Shown: positions 8,065 through 17,913, counted from the first letter of the stretch. The stretch is DNA of 64,000 bases from Blastococcus haudaquaticus (GCF_900230285.1 NZ_OCNK01000003.1:620001-684000), one strand, 5' to 3'. Notes: generated from the sequence alone by a model not told the origin. Numbers and translations are program-made.

Positions 8065-10050
8065 TCACCGCGCCCGTCGGCCGCGGCGGACACGGAGGTA
8101 GTCGGCCACCACGTACTCGCCGAGCCGGTCGGCGTCCGGCTCGAACACCCGCCCACCTGCCCGCTGCGTGAGGTCGTGGACGAAGTGGATGAGACCCGGA
8201 TCGGGATCGAGGGCGAACACGTTGACCGTGGCTCCGGTACGGGCGACGCGCTCGAGCTCGGCGACGGTCCGGGCGATGGTCTCGGGCATCGGCGGCCAGC
8301 AGAAGAACGGCGTCCCGTCGTCCTCCAGGTGGGCCGTGGGCTCGCCGTCGGTGACGACCAGGACGACCGGCTCGGCGTCCCGGTGGTGGGCGAGGAAGCG
8401 CCGCGCCAGCATCAGCCCGTGCTGCAGGTTGGTGCCCTGCAGCGTGTCGACGGACAGCTCGGCGAGGGTCTCCGGCCGCAGCACCTGGGCGGTGGAGGAG
8501 AAGCCGATGATCTGGATGGCGTCCTGCGGGAAGCGGGTGGTGACCAGCGAGTGCAGCGCCATCGCCGTCGACTTCGCCGCCCCCCAGGTGCCGCGCAGCG
8601 CCATCGAGTAGGAGAGGTCGACCAGCAGGGCGACCGCCGCGCCGGTGCGGCGCTCGGTCTCCACGACCTCGAAGTCCTCGACGCCGATGCGGACCCGTCG
8701 CTGTCCCTCCACCCGGGGCTCGCCGGCCGTCCGCAGGACGGCGTTCTTGACCGTCCGGACGACGTCGAGCGGCTGCTCGTCGCCGAACCGCCACTCCCGC
8801 GAGCCGCCGGTGAGCTCCCCGGCGGCGCCGGCGTCGGCGACGTCGTGCTCCCCGCGCCCGGTGGCGTCCAGCGTGGCGAACACCCGGCGCAGGGCGGTGG
8901 CGCCGAGCCGGCGCACCGCCTTGGGCGAGAGCTCCAGCTTCCCGTCCGTCCGGTTGAGGAAGCCCTGCCGCTCGAGCTCGCGCTCCAGCTGCCGCAGCGC
9001 CGCGAGGTCGTCGACGGCCGGTCGGCCGAGGGCCCGTTCGAGGAGCTCCTCGTCGATGTCGGCCAGGGATGCGCCGGCGTATCCCTGCGAGAGCTGGCTG
9101 GACAGCGCCTCGAGGTCGGCCAGCTCGGCGACGGCGCTGGTGGCGTCGCCCATCCCGAGCGACTGCTCGCCGTCGGGCACCTGCCCGCGCTGGCCCCACG
9201 GCAGGTCCGGCCGGGCCTGCCGGAGCGCGTCCTGCAGGTGCGACATCTCGCTGGCCAGCCCCATGTCGGACATGGTCTGGGCCATCAGGTCCGACAGCTC
9301 GGCCCGCTGCTCGGGTGAGAGGCCGGCCATCATCCGCTCCTGGGCGGCGGCGCGGCGGGCGAGGGAGTCGATCAGCTCCTCGATCGACTGCGGGTCGTCC
9401 GGGAAGAACTGGCCGTGCTCGTCCATGAACTCGTGGAAGCGCTCGTCGGTGTCCTCGCCGCGGTTGTGCGCGTCGATGAGCTGGGACAGGTCGGCGACCA
9501 TGTCCTTGACCGCCTGGATGTCCTGCTCACCGGCGTTCTCCAGCGCCTGCTTCATCGAGGCGAACGAGCTGTCCAGCACCTCGCGGCGGAGCAGGTCCTG
9601 GATCTGCTCGTAGGCCTGCCGCGCCTCGGGTGAGCGCCACGGGTACTCCTTGAGCGCCCGTACGGCCCCCGCCGTGTCCTCGGGGATCGCCTCCAGTTCC
9701 GCCTCGGCCAACCGCGCCGCGTCGTCCGGGTCGGGGAACAGCTCCCGCTTCTCGGCGTCCAGCGCGCGGTCGAGCAGCTCGCGGACCTCCTCGAGCGTGC
9801 CGTCCATCCGCCCGGCCGTCCGGGCGTTGCGCAGCCGCTCGCGCACCGAGCGGCGGAGCTCGTCGAGGCCGCGCCGCCCCTCCGTCCCCCGCCGGAGGAG
9901 CTCGCGCAGGGCCTCGCGCACACCGCTGCCGCCCAGGACCGAGTCGCCGATCTCGTCGACGGCGTTGCCCAGGTCGTAGGGCGGCGCCAGCGGGTCAGGG
10001 CCACCGTGCCACTGGCCGTACCGGTAGCCGCGAGGGCGTCTCCCGGTCAT
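8065..10050 (-). CDS. VWA domain-containing protein partnered with a MoxR-like ATPase
   Basis: A 661-residue protein. The N-terminal two thirds is largely helical, acidic and charged. A C-terminal von Willebrand factor A domain starts near residue 470, with MIDAS residues DLSYS at 478-482, a Thr near 540 and Asp568 in TDGEP. It starts one base after the AAA ATPase stop, so the two form one operon. This pair recalls magnesium-chelatase-like ChlI/ChlD or MoxR/VWA systems, in which the ATPase remodels a target held by the VWA protein; M. tuberculosis has a similar pair (Rv0958-Rv0959, from memory). The target here is unknown. Confidence 0.85.
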   Translation of the reverse strand: MTGRRPRGYRYGQWHGGPDPLAPPYDLGNAVDEIGDSVLGGSGVREALRELLRRGTEGRRGLDELRRSVRERLRNARTAGRMDGTLEEVRELLDRALDAEKRELFPDPDDAARLAEAELEAIPEDTAGAVRALKEYPWRSPEARQAYEQIQDLLRREVLDSSFASMKQALENAGEQDIQAVKDMVADLSQLIDAHNRGEDTDERFHEFMDEHGQFFPDDPQSIEELIDSLARRAAAQERMMAGLSPEQRAELSDLMAQTMSDMGLASEMSHLQDALRQARPDLPWGQRGQVPDGEQSLGMGDATSAVAELADLEALSSQLSQGYAGASLADIDEELLERALGRPAVDDLAALRQLERELERQGFLNRTDGKLELSPKAVRRLGATALRRVFATLDATGRGEHDVADAGAAGELTGGSREWRFGDEQPLDVVRTVKNAVLRTAGEPRVEGQRRVRIGVEDFEVVETERRTGAAVALLVDLSYSMALRGTWGAAKSTAMALHSLVTTRFPQDAIQIIGFSSTAQVLRPETLAELSVDTLQGTNLQHGLMLARRFLAHHRDAEPVVLVVTDGEPTAHLEDDGTPFFCWPPMPETIARTVAELERVARTGATVNVFALDPDPGLIHFVHDLTQRAGGRVFEPDADRLGEYVVADYLRVRRGRRAR

Positions 10051-10051
10051 C

Positions 10052-11566
10052 TCAGGCCCCGTAGACCGTGCGGGTGCCGTCGGTGTCCTTGGCCAGCCGG
10101 CGGGTGAGATAGAGCCCCTCGAGGGCGAACTCCACCGCGGCCGCGGCCTGCTCCGCGGACTGCTCGCCCTCCGGCACGCCGAGCCGGCCCAGCAGCTCGG
10201 CCAGCTTCGGGATCGTCCCGAGCTGGCCCAGCAGGGCCGGGGCGGGCACCAGCTCGCCCGACTCGACGGTCTCGCCGCCGGTGAAGTGCTCCTGCAGGCC
10301 GGTCAGGTCCAGGCCCGCGCACCGGGCGCGGAAGGTCTGCGCGGTCGCCTGCCGCAGCAGGTGCTCGAGCACCTCCAGCTCCCGCTCGTCGTCCGGGTCG
10401 GAGCCGGCGTCGGCGAACTCGACCTTGCCGCGGCTCGCCGGGACGACGCTGGGCAGGTCGACCACCCGCGCCACCGGCCGGGTTTCGCCGGCGATGGCGG
10501 CCCGCCGGACGGCGGACGCGGTGATCGTCTCCAGACCGGCGATGGCGAACCGGGCGCTGACGCCGGACCGCTGGTCGACGTGGCTGGACTCGCGGACCAG
10601 CCGGGTGAAGCGGGCGACGATCTCGACCAGGTGCTCGGGCACGATCGGCAGGTCGAAGCCGGAGCCGGCCGAAGTGTCTCCTCCACCCGCCCGCCCGGTG
10701 TCTCCTCCACCTTCCCGCCCGGTCCAGCTGGTCTGCGCCTCCTGGTGCAGCAGGCGGATCTCGTCGTCGAGCTCGATCGGGTAGTGGGTGCGGACCTCGG
10801 CGCCGAAGCGGTCCTTCAGCGGGGTGATGATCCGGCCGCGGTTGGTGTAGTCCTCGGGGTTGGCGCTGGCCACCAGGAGCAGGTCGAGGGGCAGCCGGAC
10901 CCGGTAGCCGCGGATCTGGATGTCGCGCTCCTCGAGCACGTTGAGCAGGGCGACCTGGATCCGCTCGGCGAGGTCCGGCAGCTCGTTGACGCTGAAGATG
11001 CCGCGATTGGTGCGCGGGACCAGCCCGTAGTGGACGGTCTCCGGGTCGCCCAGGGTGCGACCTTCGGCGACCTTGATCGGGTCGACGTCGCCGATGAGGT
11101 CCCCGACGCTGGTGTCGGGGGTGGCGAGCTTCTCCCCGAAGCGCTCGCTGCGGTGCAGCCAGCCGACGGGGGTGGCGTCGCCGTGCTCGGCGATCTGCCG
11201 GTGCGCCCACACCGAGATCGGGTGCAGCGGGTGCTCGTTGAGCTCGCTGCCGACCAGGACCGGGGTCCACTCGTCGAGCAGCCCGACGAGGGTCCGGATG
11301 AGCCGCGTCTTGCCTTGACCGCGCTCGCCGAGCAGGACGAGGTCGTGGCCGGCGATGAGGGCGCGCTCCACCTCGGGGAGCACGGTGTCCTCGAACCCGA
11401 CCATGCCGGGCAGGCTCGGCTGTCCGGCGCCCAGGCGGGCGAGGAGGTTGCTGCGGAGCTCGGCCTTCACGGGGCGGTAGGAGGCTCCGCCGGCGCGCAG
11501 GTCGCCGAGCGTCGTGGGGGAGGGGGAAGGGGTGGCTGGGGTGGCCGGTTCCGTCACCTCGACCAC
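10052..11566 (-). CDS. MoxR/ChlI-type AAA ATPase
   Basis: About 504 residues if the GTG at 11566 (VVEVTEPATP) is the start; another GTG at 11557 is possible and no strong ribosome site separates them. It has a Walker A GERGQGKT, a sensor-type SANPEDYTNRGR segment and an RFG...EVRTHYP region, as in the magnesium-chelatase I subunit/MoxR group. It probably hydrolyses ATP to remodel a partner complex with the downstream VWA protein. A short tandem repeat encodes GREGGGDT then GRAGGGDT near nucleotides 10672-10720, likely a flexible insert. Confidence 0.82.
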   Translation of the reverse strand: MVEVTEPATPATPSPSPTTLGDLRAGGASYRPVKAELRSNLLARLGAGQPSLPGMVGFEDTVLPEVERALIAGHDLVLLGERGQGKTRLIRTLVGLLDEWTPVLVGSELNEHPLHPISVWAHRQIAEHGDATPVGWLHRSERFGEKLATPDTSVGDLIGDVDPIKVAEGRTLGDPETVHYGLVPRTNRGIFSVNELPDLAERIQVALLNVLEERDIQIRGYRVRLPLDLLLVASANPEDYTNRGRIITPLKDRFGAEVRTHYPIELDDEIRLLHQEAQTSWTGREGGGDTGRAGGGDTSAGSGFDLPIVPEHLVEIVARFTRLVRESSHVDQRSGVSARFAIAGLETITASAVRRAAIAGETRPVARVVDLPSVVPASRGKVEFADAGSDPDDERELEVLEHLLRQATAQTFRARCAGLDLTGLQEHFTGGETVESGELVPAPALLGQLGTIPKLAELLGRLGVPEGEQSAEQAAAAVEFALEGLYLTRRLAKDTDGTRTVYGA

Positions 11567-11711
11567 GGTACGACGATCACGCGCGTTCGTGGACCCGTCG
11601 CGGGCCCGGAGGGTCCCGACGGGAGCACGATCAGCGGTTCCTCGTACTGGGGACGGCACGTGGCCGCGGTGTCGTCCGGGAGGACGACGTCGTCTTTGCG
11701 ATGATCACGGC

Positions 11712-12950
11712 GTGTCCGGTCCCGAGGTGTCCACCGCTCAGCCGCCACTGGTCAGCGGCGCCGAGGTCGAGGCCGCGGCGGGTCTGCTCGTCGACGTCGT
11801 CCGGCACACGCCGCTGTGGCACTCCCGCGGCCTGGCCGACCGGGTGGGCGGTCCGGTGTGGCTCAAGTGCGAGAACCTGCAGCGCACCGGGTCGTTCAAG
11901 ATCCGCGGTGCCTACACGCGCATCGCGCGACTGACCGACGCCGAGCGTGCCCGCGGCGTGGTCGCCGCGAGCGCGGGCAATCACGCGCAGGGGGTCGCCC
12001 TGGCCGCCCGGCTGCTGGGCTGCTCGGCGACCGTCTTCATGCCGGAGTCGGCGCCGTTGCCGAAGGTCGAGGCCACCCGCTCCTACGGGGCGGAGGTCCG
12101 GCTGGGCGGCCCGACGCTGACCGAGGCGCTGGTCGCCGCCGCAGAGCACGCGGAGCGGACCGGCTCGGTGTTCATCCACCCCTTCGAGCACGCCGACGTC
12201 ATCGCCGGGCAGGGCACGGTCGGCCTCGAGGTGCTCGACCAGTGCCCCGACGTCGCAACCGTGGTCGTCTGCGCGGGAGGTGGGGGGCTGGTCTCGGGCG
12301 TGGCCGCGGCGGTGAAGGCCCGACGTCCCGACGTCCGGGTCGTGGCGGTGCAGGCCGAGATGGCGGCGGCGCTGCCGGGGTCGCTCGCGGAGGGGCGTCC
12401 GGTGGCGCTGCCGGCGATGGCGACCATGGCCGACGGGATCGCGGTCGCGGCGCCCGGTGACCTGACCCTCGCCCACGTACGGGGACTGGTCGACGAGGTG
12501 CGGACGGTCAGCGAGGAGGACCTCTCCCGCGCGCTGCTCTTCTGCCTGGAGCGCGCCAAGCTGGTCGTCGAACCCGCCGGGGTGGCGGCGGTGGCCGCCG
12601 TGCTGGCCGACCCGGAGGCGTTCGCGCCGCCCGTGGTGGCCGTCGTGTCCGGCGGCAACATCGACCCCGTCCTCCTGCTCAAGGTCGTCCAGCACGGCAT
12701 GGCGGCGGCGGGGCGGTACCTGTCGCTGCGTCTGCAGGTCCCCGACCGTCCGGGGTCGCTCGCCGGCGTGCTGGCCGAGCTCGCGGCGGTCGGGGCCAAC
12801 GTGCTCGAGGTGGAGCACGAGCGCACCGGCTCCGGGCTGCACGTCGGCGAGGTGGAGATCTTCGTCGTCCTGGAGACCCGCGGCCCGGACCACGCAGCTG
12901 AGGTGGTGGCGGCCCTGACGCGGGCCGGGTACTCCGTCACCCCGGAGTGA
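11712..12950 (+). CDS. ilvA: Threonine ammonia-lyase (threonine dehydratase)
   Basis: About 412 residues. A PLP-dependent fold type II domain carries the Schiff-base lysine in SFKIRGAY (Lys near residue 60), a GNHAQG motif and a Gly-rich phosphate loop (CAGGGGLVSG). The last 80 residues form a single ACT domain (SLRLQVPDRPGSLAGVLAEL). It deaminates threonine to 2-oxobutanoate and ammonia. The single ACT domain and length match the actinobacterial short form; biosynthetic (isoleucine) or catabolic use cannot be decided here. The GTG start follows a GATGAT -10-like hexamer by six bases. A hairpin terminator follows. Confidence 0.88.
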   Translation: MSGPEVSTAQPPLVSGAEVEAAAGLLVDVVRHTPLWHSRGLADRVGGPVWLKCENLQRTGSFKIRGAYTRIARLTDAERARGVVAASAGNHAQGVALAARLLGCSATVFMPESAPLPKVEATRSYGAEVRLGGPTLTEALVAAAEHAERTGSVFIHPFEHADVIAGQGTVGLEVLDQCPDVATVVVCAGGGGLVSGVAAAVKARRPDVRVVAVQAEMAAALPGSLAEGRPVALPAMATMADGIAVAAPGDLTLAHVRGLVDEVRTVSEEDLSRALLFCLERAKLVVEPAGVAAVAAVLADPEAFAPPVVAVVSGGNIDPVLLLKVVQHGMAAAGRYLSLRLQVPDRPGSLAGVLAELAAVGANVLEVEHERTGSGLHVGEVEIFVVLETRGPDHAAEVVAALTRAGYSVTPE

Positions 12951-12954
12951 CGGC

Positions 12955-12980
12955 CACCGGGAACCGATGAGTTCCCGGTG
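12955..12980 (+). terminator. Intrinsic terminator after ilvA
   Basis: A 10-bp perfect stem (caccgggaac with gttcccggtg) closes on a 6-base loop, starting four bases after the ilvA stop. There is no T-run, which is normal for high-GC actinobacteria. Confidence 0.75.
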
Positions 12981-13083
12981 TCGTCGCCGTCCTCCCTGCC
13001 GTGCCCCCGAACCGGCAGATCCCTGTCCGTCGACCGCGAGAAGCGGTCAAGAACTGTCACCGTCCGTCCCTAGCGTGGCCCTC

Positions 13084-14097
13084 ATGACCGACGCGATCGT
13101 GGTCGAGGGGCTGGTGAAGCGGTACGCCGCCACCACCGCGCTCGACGGAGTGGACCTGACCGTTGCCGAGGGCTCGGTGCTCGGGCTCCTCGGCCCGAAC
13201 GGCGCGGGGAAGACGACGGTGGTGCGGATCCTCACCACGTTGCTCCTCGCCGACGCGGGACGGGCGGAGGTGATGGGCCTGGACGTGGTGCGCGACGCGG
13301 ACGCCGTGCGCGCGTCCATCGGGCTCACCGGCCAGTACGCCGCCGTCGACGAGTACCTGACCGGCTTCGAGAACCTCGAGATGGTGGGCCGGCTCTACCA
13401 CCTGCCCAGGGCCGAGGCCCGGCAGCGGGCGGGTGAGCTGCTGGAGCGGTTCGACCTCGTGGACGCGGCCGGCCGGCCGGCCAAGACCTACTCGGGTGGC
13501 ATGCGACGGCGGCTCGACATCGCCGCCTCGCTGATCAACCGCCCCCGGGTGCTGTTCCTCGACGAGCCGACCACGGGCCTGGACCCGCGCAGCCGGCTGG
13601 CCATGTGGGAATTCATCGCCGAGCTGTCCGACGGCGGGACGACCATCCTGCTCACCACGCAGTACCTGGAGGAGGCCGACCGGCTGGCCGACCGCATGGT
13701 CGTGATCGACCGCGGCACGGTGATCGCCCGTGGGACGGGCGACGACCTGAAGGCGCAGGTCGGTGGTCAGCGGCTGGAGTTCACGCTCGCCAGGGCGGTG
13801 GATCTCGCCGAGGCCACCCGGCGACTGCGTCCGCTGGCTGTCGACGAGCCCCGGTCGGACGAGCAGAGCCGGCGGCTCAGCCTGCCGGTGCGGGGCGGGA
13901 CCGAGGTGCTCGCCGAAGCGCTGCGGCTGCTGGAGGGCAGCGGGGTGGAGATCCTCGACGTCGGCCTGCGCCGTCCCGATCTCGACGACGTGTTCCTCAC
14001 CCTCACCGGTCACGCGACCGAGGACGCGGCGGCCGCCGATGCAGACACGACGACGACCGGTCGCGAGCCGGCACCCACCGCAGGGAGCGCCCGATGA
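13084..14097 (+). CDS. DrrA-type ABC exporter ATP-binding protein
   Basis: A 337-residue ATPase: Walker A GPNGAGKTT (about residues 36-44), ABC signature YSGGMRRRLDIA, Walker B VLFLDEPTTGLD, and a C-terminal DrrA-type extension ending PDLDDVFLTLTG. This is the daunorubicin-resistance DrrA subfamily, which powers export of drugs or lipids together with an ABC-2 permease. TAGCGT at 13071-13076, seven bases before the ATG, suggests a leaderless transcript. The permease gene overlaps it by four bases (ATGA). Confidence 0.88.
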   Translation: MTDAIVVEGLVKRYAATTALDGVDLTVAEGSVLGLLGPNGAGKTTVVRILTTLLLADAGRAEVMGLDVVRDADAVRASIGLTGQYAAVDEYLTGFENLEMVGRLYHLPRAEARQRAGELLERFDLVDAAGRPAKTYSGGMRRRLDIAASLINRPRVLFLDEPTTGLDPRSRLAMWEFIAELSDGGTTILLTTQYLEEADRLADRMVVIDRGTVIARGTGDDLKAQVGGQRLEFTLARAVDLAEATRRLRPLAVDEPRSDEQSRRLSLPVRGGTEVLAEALRLLEGSGVEILDVGLRRPDLDDVFLTLTGHATEDAAAADADTTTTGREPAPTAGSAR

Positions 14098-14900
14098 CCA
14101 GCCTGGCCATGTCCGTCTCGGACAGTCTGACGATCACCCGGCGCAACCTGATCAAGGTCAAGCGGGTGCCCGACCTGATCGTCTTCGCGACCCTGTCGCC
14201 GATCATGTTCGTGCTGCTGTTCCGCTACGTCTTCGGCAGCGCGATCCCCGTGCCCGGCGGGCTGAGCTACGCCGAGTTCCTGCTGCCGGGCATCTTCGCC
14301 CAGACGGTGATCTTCGGGAGCACGATCACCGGCGCCAGCCTGGCGGAGGACCTGCAGAAGGGCCTCATCGACCGCTTCCGGTCGCTGCCCATGGCGCGGT
14401 CGGCGGTGCTGGTCGGGCGGACGCTCGCCGACACCTTGATGAACGTCCTGACGATCGCCGTCATGATGATCACCGGGTTCGTCGTCGGGTGGCGGATCCA
14501 CACCTCGATCGGCGAGGCGGTCCTCGGGGTGCTGCTGCTCCTGACGTTCGCCTACGCGATGTCCTGGGTGATGGCGTTCGTCGGACTGCTCGTCCGCACC
14601 CCGGAGGTCGTCAACAACGCGAGCTTCATCGTGATCTTCCCGATCACCTTCATCGCGAACACGTTCGTGCCCATCGACGGCTTCCCGTCCGTGCTCAAGA
14701 CGTTCGCGGAGTGGAACCCGGTGTCCGCGGTGGTCCAGGGCGCCCGGGAGCTGTTCGGCAACGTCGTGCCCGGCGCGCCGGAGCCGGACGGCTGGGCGCT
14801 GCAGAACCCGGTGCTCTACGTGTTCATCTGGGTGGCCGTGTTCCTGGCCGTCTTCGTGCCGCTGTCGGTGCGCACCTACCGCCGCACCGCCGGCCGCTGA
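14094..14900 (+). CDS. ABC-2 type (DrrB) transport permease
   Basis: A 268-residue membrane protein with about six hydrophobic segments and the ABC-2 family signature region around SLPMARSAVLVGRTLADT. Its ATG overlaps the ATPase stop codon, so the two are translationally coupled and form one exporter. The substrate is not predictable. The stop codon is followed directly by a copy of the dispersed stop-proximal repeat. Confidence 0.88.
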   Translation: MTSLAMSVSDSLTITRRNLIKVKRVPDLIVFATLSPIMFVLLFRYVFGSAIPVPGGLSYAEFLLPGIFAQTVIFGSTITGASLAEDLQKGLIDRFRSLPMARSAVLVGRTLADTLMNVLTIAVMMITGFVVGWRIHTSIGEAVLGVLLLLTFAYAMSWVMAFVGLLVRTPEVVNNASFIVIFPITFIANTFVPIDGFPSVLKTFAEWNPVSAVVQGARELFGNVVPGAPEPDGWALQNPVLYVFIWVAVFLAVFVPLSVRTYRRTAGR

Positions 14901-14901
14901 C

Positions 14902-14959
14902 GAAGGACCCCGCTGCCCCCACGCCTCGCTCGCTCGGCGCGGGCCCCTGCAGCGGGGCC
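14902..14959 (+). repeat. Stop-proximal dispersed repeat, copy 2
   Basis: It starts one base after the permease stop. GGACCCCGCTGC at the 5' end pairs with GCAGCGGGGCC at the 3' end. The middle carries CCCCCACGCCTCGCTCGCTC, a variant of the shared core. Probably a terminator for the exporter operon. Confidence 0.8.
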
Positions 14960-14985
14960 GGGCGGGGGGCGCAGGATGGTCGACG

Positions 14986-17049
14986 ATGACTGCTCCCGTG
15001 CCCCTCGCCGTGTCCGCTGACAACCCGCTGCTCGACGTCTCCGAGCTGCCGTTCCGGCTGCCGCCGTTCGGCGACATCTCCGCCGAGCACTGCCGGGAGG
15101 CGCTGCTGGCGGGCATGGCCGAGCAGCGGGCCGAGGTCGCGGCTGTCGTCGGCTCGGCCGAGCCGCCCACCTTCGAGAACACGGTCGTCGCCATGGAGCG
15201 GTCGGGGGCGCTGCTGGTCCGCGCCTGGAGCGTCTTCGGCAACCTGACGTCGTCGGTGTCGACGCCCCGCCTGCGCGAGATCGAGCGGGAGATCGCCCCG
15301 CTGGAGGCGGCGCACGACGACGCGATCCGGCTGGACCCGGCCCTGTTCGCCCGCATCGACGCCGTGCACGCCGCCCGCCACGACAGCGGGCTCGACGACG
15401 AGAGCGTCCGCCTCGTCGAGCGCTACCACCTCGACTTCGTGCTGGCCGGTGCCCAGCTCGACGGAACCGGCCGGGCCCGCCTGACCGAGCTCAACCAGGA
15501 GCTGTCGACGCTCGCGACGACGTTCGGCCAGAACCTCCAGCTGGCCACCGAGGCGGCCGCCGTCCGGGTGACCGACCGGGCCGAGCTGGACGGCCTGTCC
15601 GACGCCGAGATCGCCGGGGCGGAGACCGCTGCCGGCGACCGCGGCGTCGACGGCTATCTCCTGGCGCTGCTGCTGCCGACCGGTCAGCCGTTGCTCGCCA
15701 AGCTGCGGAACCGGGAGCTGCGGCGGCGGGTCTTCGAGGCGTCGCTGGGCCGCGCGTCGGCGGGGGAGCACGACAACCGGCCGGTGGCCGCCCGGATCGC
15801 GACCCTGCGCGCGGAGCGGGCCCGGCTGCTGGGGTTCGACACCCACGCCGACCTCGTGCTGGCCGACTCCACCGCGCGCACCACCGCGGCCGTCGACGCG
15901 ATGCTCGCCTCGATGGTGCCGGCGTCCGTGGCCAACGCGGAGGCGGAGGCGGCGGTGCTGCGCGAGGCGGCCGGACGGGACGGTGTCGAGCTGGCGGCCT
16001 GGGACTGGGCGTTCTACAGCGAGCAGGTCCGGGCCGAGCGCTACGCCGTCGACACCGCCGCGCTGCGCCCCTACTTCGAGCTGGACCGCGTCCTGGTCGA
16101 CGGGGTGTTCCACGCGGCGGAGCTGCTCTACGGGTACCGGTTCACGGCCCGCCCCGACCTGGCCGGCTACCACCCCGACGTCCGCGTGTGGGAGGTCGGC
16201 GACGCGTCCGGCGGGTCCGTCGGTCTGTACCTCGGCGACTTCTTCGCCCGCGAGGGCAAGCGCGGTGGCGCCTGGATGAGTTCCTTCGTCCGTCAGTCCC
16301 GCCTGCTCGGGACCGCGCCGGTCGTCGTCAACAACCTCAACGTGTCCCGCGCCCCGGACGGCCAGCCGACGCTGCTGACCCTCGACGAGGTCAACACCCT
16401 CTTCCACGAGTTCGGGCACGCGCTGCACGGGCTGAGCTCGGCGGTCACCTACCCGCGGTTCTCCGGCACCGCCGTGCCCCGGGACTTCGTCGAGTTCCCC
16501 AGCCAGGTGAACGAGATGTGGGCGCTGTGGCCGGAGATCCTCGGCAACTACGCCCGGCACGTCGAGACCGGGGAGTCCCTCCCGCGGTCGGCGGTCGAGG
16601 CGATCGACGCCGCCCAGCTGTGGGGGGAGGGCTTCGCGACGCTGGAGTACCTGGCCGCCACGCTGCTCGACCAGGCCTGGCACCGCGTCACGCCGGAGAC
16701 CGAGATCGGCGACCCGGTCGCCTTCGAGCAGCAGGCGCTGGCCGCTGCCGGGGTCGCGTCCGCGCTCGTCCCGCCGCGGTACCGGACGACGTACTTCCAG
16801 CACGTCTTCGCCGGCGGTTACGCGGCCGGCTACTACTCCTACATCTGGTCGGAGGTCCTCGACGCCGACACCGTGGAGTGGTTCAAGGAGAACGGTGGCC
16901 TGCGCCGGGAGAACGGCGAGGCCTTCCGTTCGAAGCTGCTCGCGGTGGGTGGCTCGGTCGACCCGCTCGCCGCCTTCCGCGCCGTCCGCGGCCGCGACGC
17001 CGACCCGCGGCCACTGCTCAGGCGCCGGGGGCTCGCGCCGGCGTCGTGA
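14986..17049 (+). CDS. M3 family metallopeptidase (oligopeptidase A / Dcp-like)
   Basis: A 687-residue zinc peptidase of normal M3 length. The zinc-binding motif HEFGH is at about residues 474-478, in the extended context LFHEFGHALHGL, with a downstream Glu as expected for the third ligand. The C-terminal YFQHVFAGGYAAGYYSYIWSEV region is the M3 substrate-binding signature. No signal peptide is evident, so it is probably a cytosolic oligopeptidase or dipeptidyl carboxypeptidase. It appears monocistronic. Confidence 0.9.
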   Translation: MTAPVPLAVSADNPLLDVSELPFRLPPFGDISAEHCREALLAGMAEQRAEVAAVVGSAEPPTFENTVVAMERSGALLVRAWSVFGNLTSSVSTPRLREIEREIAPLEAAHDDAIRLDPALFARIDAVHAARHDSGLDDESVRLVERYHLDFVLAGAQLDGTGRARLTELNQELSTLATTFGQNLQLATEAAAVRVTDRAELDGLSDAEIAGAETAAGDRGVDGYLLALLLPTGQPLLAKLRNRELRRRVFEASLGRASAGEHDNRPVAARIATLRAERARLLGFDTHADLVLADSTARTTAAVDAMLASMVPASVANAEAEAAVLREAAGRDGVELAAWDWAFYSEQVRAERYAVDTAALRPYFELDRVLVDGVFHAAELLYGYRFTARPDLAGYHPDVRVWEVGDASGGSVGLYLGDFFAREGKRGGAWMSSFVRQSRLLGTAPVVVNNLNVSRAPDGQPTLLTLDEVNTLFHEFGHALHGLSSAVTYPRFSGTAVPRDFVEFPSQVNEMWALWPEILGNYARHVETGESLPRSAVEAIDAAQLWGEGFATLEYLAATLLDQAWHRVTPETEIGDPVAFEQQALAAAGVASALVPPRYRTTYFQHVFAGGYAAGYYSYIWSEVLDADTVEWFKENGGLRRENGEAFRSKLLAVGGSVDPLAAFRAVRGRDADPRPLLRRRGLAPAS

Positions 17050-17077
17050 CGAGCGGCGGCCCGGGGGATCGCCGGTG

Positions 17078-17401
17078 TCACAGCCAGGGGAGGGACAGCA
17101 CCAGGTCGAGGTCGTCGGGGCTCTCGCCGTCGCGGACCAGCCGGTTGGGCTGGCGGTGGCCGCACGCCGTGCAGCGGTGCACCACCTGCCAGCCCTTGCC
17201 CGACTTCTCCACCAGCCCGATCGGCTCCATCGGCTGCCGGCACTCGCTGGCGCGGTCGCCGGGCAGGTCGTCGACGTGCAGCGACCACAGGCAGTACGGG
17301 CAGTGGTTGCGGTAGTGCCCGTCGGTGTTGGCCGGTACGGGTGCCGTGCAGTGGACGCAGGCGAAGCCGGTGTTCTCCGCCTGCCGGGAGCGCGCGCCCA
17401 C
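17078..17401 (-). CDS. RNHCP domain zinc-ribbon-like protein
   Basis: A 107-residue protein with the RNHCP motif that names the family: HYRNHCPYCLWS near residues 29-40. Cys/His pairs CVHC, HCPYC and CTACGH suggest two metal knuckles. Function is unknown. It starts (GTG) 9 bases after the greA stop and is read with greA; the greA-RNHCP-type gene pair beside mca also occurs in mycobacteria as I recall (Rv1080c-Rv1081c region, exact homology not checked). Confidence 0.75.
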   Translation of the reverse strand: MGARSRQAENTGFACVHCTAPVPANTDGHYRNHCPYCLWSLHVDDLPGDRASECRQPMEPIGLVEKSGKGWQVVHRCTACGHRQPNRLVRDGESPDDLDLVLSLPWL

Positions 17402-17409
17402 CGGTCCGG

Positions 17410-17913
17410 TCAGGGGACGAAGGGCTCGACGGCCACGACCTCGACGGTGATGTCGCGGCCGTTCGGCGCCTTGTACGTCACCGAGGCGCCGGGAGCGGCA
17501 CCCATGATCGCCGAGCCGAGGGCGGACTCCGGCGAGTAGACCGCGAGGTCCGTCGTCCCGGCGATCTCGCGCGAGCCGAGCAGGAACTTCTCGGTGTCGT
17601 CGTCGCCGGCGAACTTGATGGTGATGACGGTGCCCAGCGCGGCGTTGGTCGCCGTCGTGGGCGCGGCACCGACCCGCGCCTTGCGCAGCAGGTCGGTCAG
17701 CTGGCGGATGCGGGCCTCCTGCTTGCCCTGCTCGTCCTTCGCCGCGTGGTAGCCGCCGTTCTCCTTGAGGTCGCCCTCCTCGCGGCGGGCGTTGATCTCC
17801 GCAGACATCGCCGGCCGCCCGGCCACCAGCCTGTCGAGCTCGGCCTTGAGCCGGTCGTGGGCCTCCTGCGTCAGCCAGACGCCCTGGTCCTGCTCGTCAG
17901 TGGGGGTGGACAC
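17410..17913 (-). CDS. greA: Transcription elongation factor GreA
   Basis: A 167-residue protein. The N-terminal coiled coil runs from about residue 12 to 85 and carries the acidic tip segment with the REEGDLKENGGYHAAKDEQ signature (about 53-71). The C-terminal FKBP-like domain follows. GreA inserts its coiled coil into the RNA polymerase secondary channel and stimulates cleavage of backtracked RNA. GTG is the start. It is divergent from the mca gene. Confidence 0.93.
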   Translation of the reverse strand: MSTPTDEQDQGVWLTQEAHDRLKAELDRLVAGRPAMSAEINARREEGDLKENGGYHAAKDEQGKQEARIRQLTDLLRKARVGAAPTTATNAALGTVITIKFAGDDDTEKFLLGSREIAGTTDLAVYSPESALGSAIMGAAPGASVTYKAPNGRDITVEVVAVEPFVP